Part shown: in pieces, positions 7,314 through 14,608 of the stretch | How the letters are laid out: every line of letters begins with the position of its first letter | Position numbering within the stretch: position 1 is the stretch's first letter | From: an uncultured archaeon | GTDB taxonomy: Archaea > Nanobdellota > Nanobdellia > Pacearchaeales > GW2011-AR1 | Direction: 5' to 3' | DNA: 22,930 nt | Assembly: GCA_903873955.1 (NCBI GenBank) | Contig: CAIQQL010000034.1 | Location: 1 to 22,930 of the forward strand | Program-made: the position numbers and the translations under genes | Notes under the pieces: model-generated | Seen by the model: only the letters and a program-made list of their open reading frames with translations | What the model was told of the DNA's origin: nothing | Database searches by the model: none

Positions 7314-8452
7314 TTTTTGTTACAGTGGGTACTCATCCAGGGCAGTTTGACAGGCTGATGCGCAAGATTGATGAGATTGCACCATTCGTCAAGGAAGAGA
7401 TTATTGTGCAACGAGGGTTTACCAAGTATATTCCTAAGAATGTCGAATCTTTTGATTTTACTCCTGATCTTGATGCCTATTATAACAAGGCCAGGCTGGT
7501 GCTTGTGCAGTCTGCAACCTCTTTGCTTGAATTTGCTCTTAAGTACAAGAAACCCGTGATCACCATCCCTCGTCAGAAAAAATATGGTGAACATATCAAC
7601 GACCATCAGGTGGAGTTTGGGGTTTTCTTCGCAGAAAAGACAGGCATCAAATGTATTGTTGACATGGAGGAACTCACGCCAGAGCTGTTGAAAACCTATA
7701 AAACCGTACCTGTGATTAAAAAAGATAATCTGCACAAGCTGCAAAAATATTATACTGAACTTTTTGCTTCTTTGAATGCATCTGATGTTTCAGGGAAACC
7801 AAACCTTCCTTTCTCAAAAGAACGTGTCGGTTATCTGATGAACCTTCTGGAACCCGCGAAGAAAGATGCTGTCCTGCATGTAGGAGTGTCAAATATACCT
7901 GAACTGGAAATAGCGCTGGAAGGAAAAATAAAGAAAAGTGTGACCATCGATATCGATAAGGCTAAGATAGCAAAGGCCAGGACATTCCTGAAGGGAGCAC
8001 AGATTATGGAAGCAGACATCACCAAACCGCTTCCCTTTCCAAAGAACTCTTTTGATAAAGTGGTCATCCTTGAGGTGCTTGAACATCTCGATGATGATGC
8101 CGGTGCCCTGGAGCATATCAGCCAGGTCATGAAAAAAGGCGGGACCCTGATTGTCGCAGTGCCCAATAATGCCTTTTTGCATTATTTCAATCCTGTAAAG
8201 TACGCCGAGCATAAGAGACATTACTCAAACAAGTCCATTGCTGACCTGCTTGAGAAAAAGGGGTTCACCATAGACCATTTTAACCTTGTTGAGAACAGCA
8301 CCTTGCTCTTGAACTTGTATATCCATCTTTTTTTTAAGTTTGTACTGGGAAAGACAAGACAGTTCGGGACGTTTACAAAAAGTGCGAACAAGACTTATGG
8401 GCAATTCAACAGGCGAGGGATGGATATCATCATCAAGGCCCGCAAGCGTTAA
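7310..8452 (+). CDS. Alg13-like GT28 C-terminal domain fused to a SAM methyltransferase domain
   Basis: A 380-residue two-domain protein. Residues 1-~155 resemble Alg13/PssE: MIFVTVGTHPGQFDRLM at 1-17, then SATSLLEFALKYKKPVITIPR at 68-88 and EHINDHQVEF at 94-103, the usual nucleotide-sugar-binding end. The typical SHAG(x)GS segment is replaced by VLVQSATS, so the His and a Gly are missing. Residues ~170-380 form a Methyltransf_11-type domain. It has a degenerate motif I (VLHVGVSNIP at 188-197), DIDKAKIAKA at 214-223, EADITKPLPFPKNSFD at 234-249, EVLEHL at 255-260 and KKGGTLIVAVPN at 275-286. It should pair with the Alg14-like protein encoded just upstream to form a bipartite glycosyltransferase, while the second domain may methylate the sugar. 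The stop codon overlaps that of the convergent GT2 gene. Confidence 0.85.
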   Translation: MIFVTVGTHPGQFDRLMRKIDEIAPFVKEEIIVQRGFTKYIPKNVESFDFTPDLDAYYNKARLVLVQSATSLLEFALKYKKPVITIPRQKKYGEHINDHQVEFGVFFAEKTGIKCIVDMEELTPELLKTYKTVPVIKKDNLHKLQKYYTELFASLNASDVSGKPNLPFSKERVGYLMNLLEPAKKDAVLHVGVSNIPELEIALEGKIKKSVTIDIDKAKIAKARTFLKGAQIMEADITKPLPFPKNSFDKVVILEVLEHLDDDAGALEHISQVMKKGGTLIVAVPNNAFLHYFNPVKYAEHKRHYSNKSIADLLEKKGFTIDHFNLVENSTLLLNLYIHLFFKFVLGKTRQFGTFTKSANKTYGQFNRRGMDIIIKARKR

Positions 8453-9459
8453 CGTTTTATTGCGTAAGAAAGAGTATTGGGTAATTTTGCAAGCGAGATC
8501 AAAAGATATTCTACCGTGATAAAAAACAAGAACAGGGGATGGATGATCCAGAACACTTCTTTGTCCTTCATTAATCGCCGTAAGGCATAGAGTGTTGGTC
8601 CTATGATGCTTAGGTTATAAGCTACCATGAGCAAGAATGCCACTTTTCCACGGAATTCTTTTGGAATCCAGGAAAACTTCTTTCCCTGATAGTCATTATT
8701 GACAAAGCGATAGTAATAGACCCCTTTTTTCCTCAGGAAACTCCAAAGCCCATTTGAGGTCTTGTGGTGTACCCTTGGATCCTTGGGGACTGCGACAAGC
8801 ATCTTCTGGTCAGCCATGCATGCAAAAACATCTACATCTCGCGTATATCCTCCAATGCTGGGAAACACTTTTTTCCGGAAGGCGCATCCGTTAGCGCCTC
8901 CAAAAAGGACATTTTTACTGTCGAGTGTATGGAGGAAGTGACTGCCTTCCGTAGGGAACCGTTCTGGGTTTAGTGTCACCTGGGCAACTAAGGAGTAAGA
9001 TATGGCAAAGGGATCTTCGACGCCCACATGATTGATATATCGTAAAAAGTAATTGTCTTCTTTGGTATAAGCGAGCAGGGACTGTGATGCCATCACTTGT
9101 TTGTTGTCAAATGGTTCGAGCATTTTTGTAAGCCAGTCTTTTTGGAGGAGGATATTGTCATGGTCCAAGAAGATGACGATCTCGCCTGCTGCGGTGTCGA
9201 CGCCCATGTCCTTGCTCATCCCTCTGCCTTCAGAAAGTCTCTTAGGGTTATGGAGCAGGCGGATATTCTTGTATTTCTTCATGAAGGTATGGACTATCTC
9301 AAGAGTCCGGTCTTGGGATCCTCCATCGATGATGACCACCTCATAATCTGACTGGGGGTAGCTTTGCATGAAGATGGAAGAAAGGCACTCTTCTAGGGTT
9401 CGTTCTGCATTGTATATTCCAAGAATATAGCTCACTCGGGGTTGTTTTTTTACGCTCAT
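8449..9459 (-). CDS. GT2 family glycosyltransferase with C-terminal membrane helices
   Basis: A 336-residue enzyme and the last gene of the minus-strand cluster. The start VSYILGIYNAERTLEECL (9-26) and the VVIIDGGSQDRTLEIV segment (41-56) are typical of GT2. The metal-binding site is LDHD at 98-101, and FGGANGCAFRKKVF marks the acceptor loop. Two or so hydrophobic helices lie near the C-terminus (about 273-290 and 305-325), so it is probably membrane-bound at the cytoplasmic side. The sugar and acceptor cannot be deduced. Its ATG overlaps the end of the AsnB-like gene by 4 bases, so it is translated with it. Its stop codon shares four bases with that of the convergent Alg13 fusion gene. Confidence 0.88.
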   Translation of the reverse strand: MSVKKQPRVSYILGIYNAERTLEECLSSIFMQSYPQSDYEVVIIDGGSQDRTLEIVHTFMKKYKNIRLLHNPKRLSEGRGMSKDMGVDTAAGEIVIFLDHDNILLQKDWLTKMLEPFDNKQVMASQSLLAYTKEDNYFLRYINHVGVEDPFAISYSLVAQVTLNPERFPTEGSHFLHTLDSKNVLFGGANGCAFRKKVFPSIGGYTRDVDVFACMADQKMLVAVPKDPRVHHKTSNGLWSFLRKKGVYYYRFVNNDYQGKKFSWIPKEFRGKVAFLLMVAYNLSIIGPTLYALRRLMKDKEVFWIIHPLFLFFITVEYLLISLAKLPNTLSYAIKR

Positions 9460-11306
9460 AATTGTATCTTCTGATAAGGGATCTTATCCAGGTAAATCTT
9501 ATGCCAGAGCTCAAAGTTGAGCAGGACCCAGAGACGATGGTCATTCCTGAACGCGCGGGGATTTTGGATGATCCTCTGGTATTCCTTTTGTTCAAAGAGA
9601 TTTCGTTTCCCTAAATCCGTGAGCTGGGGCATGAGACGCTCGGAAAATTCAGGTCTTGCAAACCAGGAAGAGAGAGGCAAGGTGAATCCTTGTTTTTTCT
9701 TTTGCATGATCTTTTTAGGAAGCAGAGGTGAGACGACCTTCCTGAAGAGAAACCGGTCTTGTTTATACTCATTGCTTATTCCTGAAAAATAACTTATGAG
9801 GTCGGTGTCAAGATAGGGCATACGCATCTCCAGTCCGTGAGCCATGCTCATCTTATCCCCTTTCATAAGCAGGTCGTTGGGCAACCAATCCTTGTAATAG
9901 TAGTTGTTGGTGTCATTCCAGGGGTTGTTGGTCTTGCCGATAAAATCATCAAGAGGGTCCCTGATCTTGACTTTTTTTGCGATCTCTGGATGCAGGAGCT
10001 TTTGTTTGTCTGCTGTTGCAAAGGGAAGATAGAACAGCTTTTTTTGTGCTTCAGAGGTATTTTTCGGAGCGGCAATAAGTTCAGCACCTAACAAAAGCAT
10101 TTGTTTTTTTGGATATTGAAAAAGTCCTGCAGTCGTTGAAAGGCTCTTTGCGAGGATGCTCTTGCCGACAAATGTAGGGACCTTGCGCATGGCCCGGACT
10201 TTTTTGATATAATTGAATGTATCATAACCTCCAAATGTTTCATCTCCGCCTTCCCCTGATAATGCAACTTTTACCTCTTTTGAGACCCTCTCACAAAGCT
10301 GATACGTGGGAACGGAGGCCGGGTCAGCCAATGGCTCATCAAAATGCCAGGCGATCTTAGGAAGGAGAGAGACTACCTCTTTGTCAAGAAGGATGGTCTT
10401 ATGTTCTGTATTGAAATGTCTTGCAACAATCTCGGCATACTTGCTTTCGTCAGTGCTGTCTCCGAACCCGACGCAATACGTGCGGACCTTGGCACCCAAA
10501 TGGGACATATATGCAACGATGCTGCTCGAATCAAGGCCTCCTGAAAGGAAAGCTCCAATAGGCACATCTCCCATCAGTCTTTTTTCTACCGCTTTTGCGA
10601 TAAGGTTGTCCACTCTTTTTTCTTCAGGAGGATAGCGGTCGCTAAATTCAGGCAACTTCCAGTGTTCACCTTTTTTTAGTTTCTTGTCCTTATAGATGAG
10701 ATAATGGCCAGGTTCAAGCTTTTGGATTCCTTGAAACATGGTGCTGCTGCCCGGAGAATATCTTAAGGTTAGGTAATCTGAAAAACACTGATAATTGATC
10801 TGTCGTTTGACCTCTTCATGAAGGAGGATTGCTTTGATCTCTGAGGCAAAGACCAATTTCCCTTGTTGAAACCAGTAGTAGATCGGTTTTTTCCCAATCC
10901 TGTCTCTGGCGAGCAGAAGGGTCTTATGCTTGGCGTCCCAGACAGCAAAAGCATACATCCCCTCAAGTTTGGAGCAGATCTCTTCACCATATTCTTCATA
11001 GCCATGGATGATGACTTCTGTATCGCTGTCGCTTGCGAATTTATGCCCTTTTTCCTCAAGTGCTTTCTTGATGGGACGATAGTTATAGATCTCGCCATTG
11101 AACACGACAACAACTTTTCCATCTTCGTTGAACATGGGTTGGTGCCCGCGTGGAGAAAGGTCAACAATGCTCAATCGCCGATGACCGAGAGAAATATGTC
11201 TGTCCACAAACGTTCCTTCATCATTTGGTCCACGATGTGCAATCTCCTTGCACATTGTTTTGACCAGGTCTTTGTCTTCCCAGGTAAATCCAACAATGCC
11301 GCACAT
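9456..11306 (-). CDS. asnB: glutamine-dependent asparagine synthetase-type amidotransferase (AsnB family)
   Basis: A 616-residue protein. Cys2 of MCGIVGF is the class II amidotransferase nucleophile after Met removal. The glutamine-binding elements are HRRLSIVDL at 42-50, FNGEIYNY at 69-76 and SDTE at 94-97. The ATP pyrophosphatase loop SGGLDSS is at 255-261, and GEGGDETFGGY follows. Both halves look intact, and the length fits AsnB/AsnO enzymes of 600-630 residues. It could make asparagine. In glycan loci, however, members of this family amidate uronic acids or related sugar acids, and here it sits between two glycosyltransferase genes. A TATA box inside the upstream gene lies about 28 bases before the ATG, so it may be transcribed on its own as well as from upstream. 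Confidence 0.93.
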   Translation of the reverse strand: MCGIVGFTWEDKDLVKTMCKEIAHRGPNDEGTFVDRHISLGHRRLSIVDLSPRGHQPMFNEDGKVVVVFNGEIYNYRPIKKALEEKGHKFASDSDTEVIIHGYEEYGEEICSKLEGMYAFAVWDAKHKTLLLARDRIGKKPIYYWFQQGKLVFASEIKAILLHEEVKRQINYQCFSDYLTLRYSPGSSTMFQGIQKLEPGHYLIYKDKKLKKGEHWKLPEFSDRYPPEEKRVDNLIAKAVEKRLMGDVPIGAFLSGGLDSSSIVAYMSHLGAKVRTYCVGFGDSTDESKYAEIVARHFNTEHKTILLDKEVVSLLPKIAWHFDEPLADPASVPTYQLCERVSKEVKVALSGEGGDETFGGYDTFNYIKKVRAMRKVPTFVGKSILAKSLSTTAGLFQYPKKQMLLLGAELIAAPKNTSEAQKKLFYLPFATADKQKLLHPEIAKKVKIRDPLDDFIGKTNNPWNDTNNYYYKDWLPNDLLMKGDKMSMAHGLEMRMPYLDTDLISYFSGISNEYKQDRFLFRKVVSPLLPKKIMQKKKQGFTLPLSSWFARPEFSERLMPQLTDLGKRNLFEQKEYQRIIQNPRAFRNDHRLWVLLNFELWHKIYLDKIPYQKIQL

Positions 11307-11315
11307 GAGTACTCG

Positions 11316-12923
11316 CTAAAGAGCCGTTATTTTATAAACGAACATGCTGTAATCCTGGCTCGTATAGACAAGATCGAATCTGAATCCTGGCTTATCAACA
11401 CTCTTTTTGATGTCCATAATGGCAATCTTTCCGCTCTGCGTATCTGCGGCAAGAGTGGAATTCATATAATCCATTCGTAGAATGTAATAGTTCTGTTGTT
11501 GTCCTGTCCTGATCATCCAGGGCGGATTATGTGCTGCCTCGAAAAGCGATACCATCAGATATGTCGGTCTTTTGTCTACCAGAAGTCTTGTGAAGTTTGT
11601 CTCACTTAAATCTGAATAGGTATAAGTGGTTCTTTCGGCATAAGCGATGGTCTGAGGATAAGAGAGGCTCAGGATGCTCTCACCTGGGCTTGAGGACTGT
11701 TTGATGAATAATGCCGCATCACGCACTGGACCATAGGACGTTTTTTTAGCATCGATGATCTGGTTTGCATGCTGATATTGCACATATGCTCCATAAGCCA
11801 CAAGACCTACAATCAGGATGACTGCCACCCATTTATGGATTGGCTTCACATAAGCATAGATCTGCATCGCCCCTTGCCCAATGGTCATGAAGATAAATGG
11901 GATTAATAGGAATACCCATCTGTCTTCAATTGAACCTCGTATATAAAATACATAGAATGCGGTGATGACTGCCAACGACAAGATGGTGAACAGTTCTGGG
12001 CTAAGGATCTTATCTTTGTCTTTAATGAGCAGGTCGATGTACAGGAACACGCTGGCCAATGAGACGAGTCCGACAAGGAAAATGATGAAGATGAGCCCTT
12101 CAGAAAAGGAGTAGATAAAATCAAAGGTCATGGTTCCAAGAGGTCTTGTTTCACCAATCACCTGGGCATATCCCGAGTCAATAAAGAGTGCGAGCGGTTT
12201 ACCGAAGTAAGCTACGCTATAGATAATCTGGGGCGCAAGAGCCAAGACAAAGAACAAGAGGAAGATCCAGTACTGCTTGTTCTTGATAATCCCGATTCTG
12301 TCTTTGATGAGTGCAAATATAAAGATGATGGCTGGGACAAGCATACCTGAAACTTTGAACTGGAACCCGAGTGAAGCGAATACCGCGGCAAGAATGACGT
12401 CTGTTGTGCTGTTGCTGCTCTTCTTCCAGAATCTCCACATAAATGCTAGAGCAAGAACCTGGAAGCAAAGGGAGATGCTGTCTGGCTGAAGACGTACACC
12501 CCAGAAAAGCAAGGTCCAACTAAATGAGGTTAGGAATGCTGCAATGAGCCCAATCTTTCTATTGAAAAGCTCTTTACCAAGGAAGAAGACGCAGTAAACA
12601 AGAATGATGGAAGGGATCACCACCAAAAGGAGTTTGATGAATGCTAAACTTGCCCCGATCATGCTCAGGAGTGCAATTGCGCCTAAAAACAGGAAAGGAC
12701 GTTGGGGATTGAGGTCATAATGCTGTACGATTCCTGCAATATATTTGCCTGATGCAAGATACTCAGATTCGTCCCACCAGACAGGTTGATTTTGTACAGG
12801 GATGAATAAATATAATCGTACGATGAGGGTCAGTACGATAATCCCGATTAGGAGCAGGTTATCTTTATTTGTCAACCACTGCTTTATTTTTGCTTTTCTG
12901 TCTTCAGTTGTGTTTGGTTCCAT
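11316..12923 (-). CDS. PMT/ArnT-like polytopic glycosyltransferase (GT39/GT83-type, PMT_2 domain)
   Basis: A 535-residue GT-C fold enzyme. After a charged N-terminus, helix 1 is at about 22-41, followed by QPVWWDESEYLASGKYIAG (46-64). This WDE-(x)-Y motif in the first outer loop is the catalytic Asp/Glu signature of PMT_2/ArnT-type transferases (Asp51, Glu52). About ten further helices run to residue ~375 and are followed by a soluble domain of about 150 residues. Such enzymes use polyprenyl-phosphate sugars on the outer face of the membrane. It could therefore add a late sugar to a flipped glycan or to another surface acceptor, possibly using the product of the Alg5/DPM1-like GT2 in this locus (inference). 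The gene starts 20 bases inside the upstream methyltransferase gene and ends 9 bases before asnB. Confidence 0.85.
   Translation of the reverse strand: MEPNTTEDRKAKIKQWLTNKDNLLLIGIIVLTLIVRLYLFIPVQNQPVWWDESEYLASGKYIAGIVQHYDLNPQRPFLFLGAIALLSMIGASLAFIKLLLVVIPSIILVYCVFFLGKELFNRKIGLIAAFLTSFSWTLLFWGVRLQPDSISLCFQVLALAFMWRFWKKSSNSTTDVILAAVFASLGFQFKVSGMLVPAIIFIFALIKDRIGIIKNKQYWIFLLFFVLALAPQIIYSVAYFGKPLALFIDSGYAQVIGETRPLGTMTFDFIYSFSEGLIFIIFLVGLVSLASVFLYIDLLIKDKDKILSPELFTILSLAVITAFYVFYIRGSIEDRWVFLLIPFIFMTIGQGAMQIYAYVKPIHKWVAVILIVGLVAYGAYVQYQHANQIIDAKKTSYGPVRDAALFIKQSSSPGESILSLSYPQTIAYAERTTYTYSDLSETNFTRLLVDKRPTYLMVSLFEAAHNPPWMIRTGQQQNYYILRMDYMNSTLAADTQSGKIAIMDIKKSVDKPGFRFDLVYTSQDYSMFVYKITAL
11331..11338 (-). 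promoter_or_regulatory. TATA box before asnB, inside the upstream coding region
   Basis: TTTATAAA, within a longer GTTTATAAAATAA on the minus strand, is centred about 28 bases before the asnB ATG at 11306. It overlaps the last codons of the 11316-12923 gene. The spacing predicts an essentially leaderless asnB transcript. Confidence 0.5.
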
Positions 12924-13695
12924 GATCTTTTTGTGCTACAAGGACTATTCTTCCACCTAAATACTTTGTGAATGGGAGTTTTCCCAATGTCCAGAACGTT
13001 GCATTGTATGCTTTATTGCTTTTCAGCGGAAATGAGAAACTGGTGAACTCCAATATCTTGTAGTTCCTCTTTTTTAGTTCCCGAAGTAACCAGAGGGGAG
13101 AGATAAGGCTATATGCATCTCTATCTGCCTCGAATCGTACGTCCAACTCATATTCCTTGATGGTGCGTAGCTTATGTTCAGAATATTCTTTGAGGAGACG
13201 GGTGATTTTAGCAAGGACGTTCTTTGGATTTTTCTTATAATTATATGAGAAAAGATTGGTATAAAGGTTAGGTGCTTGGATGACAAAGATGCCTCCTGCT
13301 TTAAGCACGCGATCCATTTCAGTTATTGCCTTTTCAATTTCAGGTACATGCTCGATGAGATCCGCTGATGAGACGAGGTCAAATGATGCATCTTTATAGG
13401 GGAGGTGGGAAACATCTGCGACCTTGAAATACGGGCCGTTCTTCTTTGCGATATCGATGAATCGTTCTGAAAAGTCGGTTCCCATGATTTTTGGGCGTTG
13501 TTGATGAAGAAATGATGTTGTGATCCCGGTGCCACAACCACATTCCAGGATCATGAAATCTGGCTTGCTGTTTCGAAGGACTGCGGTGTAATAGTCTTTG
13601 AAAAAATAGTCTTTTTTGGAGGGATCATTGATCAAACGCAGATAACTTTCGTCGTTTTCATAGAAATCCTTAGTATATCTGAACTCTTTCTCCAT
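12904..13695 (-). CDS. class I SAM-dependent methyltransferase
   Basis: A 263-residue protein. Motif I is ILECGCGTGI at 49-58, with post-I MGTDFSERFIDIAKK at 71-85. Then come KVADVSHLPYKDASFD at 91-106, SADLIEHVPE at 110-119, and the KAGGIFVIQAPN strand, a complete Methyltransf_11/25 pattern. The C-terminal ~90 residues are basic and aromatic, as in sugar or lipid-linked substrate methyltransferases, but no substrate can be assigned. It overlaps the start of the following membrane glycosyltransferase gene by 20 bases. A TATA-like element sits 26 bases before its ATG in the 34-base gap after the GT2 gene. An internal promoter is therefore likely in addition to read-through from 15740. Confidence 0.88.
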   Translation of the reverse strand: MEKEFRYTKDFYENDESYLRLINDPSKKDYFFKDYYTAVLRNSKPDFMILECGCGTGITTSFLHQQRPKIMGTDFSERFIDIAKKNGPYFKVADVSHLPYKDASFDLVSSADLIEHVPEIEKAITEMDRVLKAGGIFVIQAPNLYTNLFSYNYKKNPKNVLAKITRLLKEYSEHKLRTIKEYELDVRFEADRDAYSLISPLWLLRELKKRNYKILEFTSFSFPLKSNKAYNATFWTLGKLPFTKYLGGRIVLVAQKDHGTKHN

Positions 13696-13716
13696 TCCTT
13701 TTCAACAATAGGCGGC

Positions 13717-13725
13717 TTTTTATTA
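13717..13725 (-). promoter_or_regulatory. TATA box for the 12904-13695 methyltransferase
   Basis: TAATAAAAA on the minus strand is centred 26 bases before the ATG at 13695. This is the exact spacing expected for a leaderless archaeal transcript starting at the A of ATG. Confidence 0.5.
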
Positions 13726-13729
13726 CTTT

Positions 13730-14608
13730 CTACTTTGTGCTCTCAACTCTTTGCCAAATCTCTTTCTGGGATTTTTTCTTAAGATTGATGTCCCGGTAGA
13801 TGACAAACCAGAGATAGACTCTTGCAAAAAAGAGCTCGAGAAGCCAGACAAATTGCTTGAGGCTTTTCGGGTAGTGAAAAAAGAGGAAAGCCCCTAACGA
13901 TTCGGTCTTGAACGAGCGCATTTCAACACCCGCCATCTTTCTGATCTGGTTGTATCCTCCCGCACTTCTTTTTTTCTGTTTGATCCAGTCTGCAAATGTT
14001 GTAGGGTACTTGATGTACACCTTGGCTTGTGGGGCATAGGCAATGCGCTGTTTTTTACTGTAGACTGCTTGTGAGATATACCCGTCTTCTGAAAGAAGTT
14101 CTTCAGGAAGCTTAGGAAAAAGATTTTTTCGGATGGCGAAGAGATAGCCTGTGCAGAAGAAATGTTGGTGCTTCTGGGCACTTGCAAGGCGCCATTGATG
14201 TGCAACATCCGTTAGCATATAGGCCCAAAAACCCATGCGGTTGTCTTTCGAATCGGCAGAAACGGGGTTTCCGGATACTGCCCCGATTTCCTTTTCTTTA
14301 AATGGTTCGAGAAGATATTTCAGGGAATCATTGGAGATGTGCACGTCACCATCCGTGAAAATAATGATCTCACCTTTGGCTTTTGAAAGAATAAGATTCA
14401 GCGCCGCAGGTTTGCCTTTCCCTTCATCTTTCACGGTTTTGATGTTCTTGTGCTTCTTAGTGTAAACTGCCGCAGCAGAGAGCGTTTCTTCATCAGGCGC
14501 AACAACCAGGATTTCATAAGGCTGAGGAATCTTGTTTGCAAGAATCGCTTCTATGGCTCTGCCTATGGTTTTAGGTTCTTTAAACGAAGTGATGACTGCA
14601 CTAATCAT
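13730..14608 (-). CDS. GT2 family glycosyltransferase with QxxRS-type motif
   Basis: A 292-residue enzyme. GT2 opening SAVITSFKEPKTIGRAI (3-19), EGKGKPAALNLILSKAKGE at 62-80 and FTDGDVHIS at 84-92 (DGD 86-88) give the donor-binding core. LSEDGYIS has the ED pair at 174-175 and QKKRSAGGYNQ lies at 211-221. ED plus a Q(x)xR(W/S) motif is the pattern seen in hyaluronan- or cellulose-synthase-like GT2 enzymes that bind the growing chain. Here the last residue is Ser instead of Trp. A hydrophobic segment at about 252-272 probably anchors it. The gene begins 8 bases inside the preceding GT4-type gene. It may add more than one sugar, but this is only suggested by the motif. Confidence 0.88.
   Translation of the reverse strand: MISAVITSFKEPKTIGRAIEAILANKIPQPYEILVVAPDEETLSAAAVYTKKHKNIKTVKDEGKGKPAALNLILSKAKGEIIIFTDGDVHISNDSLKYLLEPFKEKEIGAVSGNPVSADSKDNRMGFWAYMLTDVAHQWRLASAQKHQHFFCTGYLFAIRKNLFPKLPEELLSEDGYISQAVYSKKQRIAYAPQAKVYIKYPTTFADWIKQKKRSAGGYNQIRKMAGVEMRSFKTESLGAFLFFHYPKSLKQFVWLLELFFARVYLWFVIYRDINLKKKSQKEIWQRVESTK

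Noticed and set aside
10863..11480. A 205-residue open frame on the plus strand opposite asnB
   Set aside because: It lies antisense to the conserved AsnB N-terminal domain, shows no recognisable domain and has no promoter of its own; it is a shadow frame.
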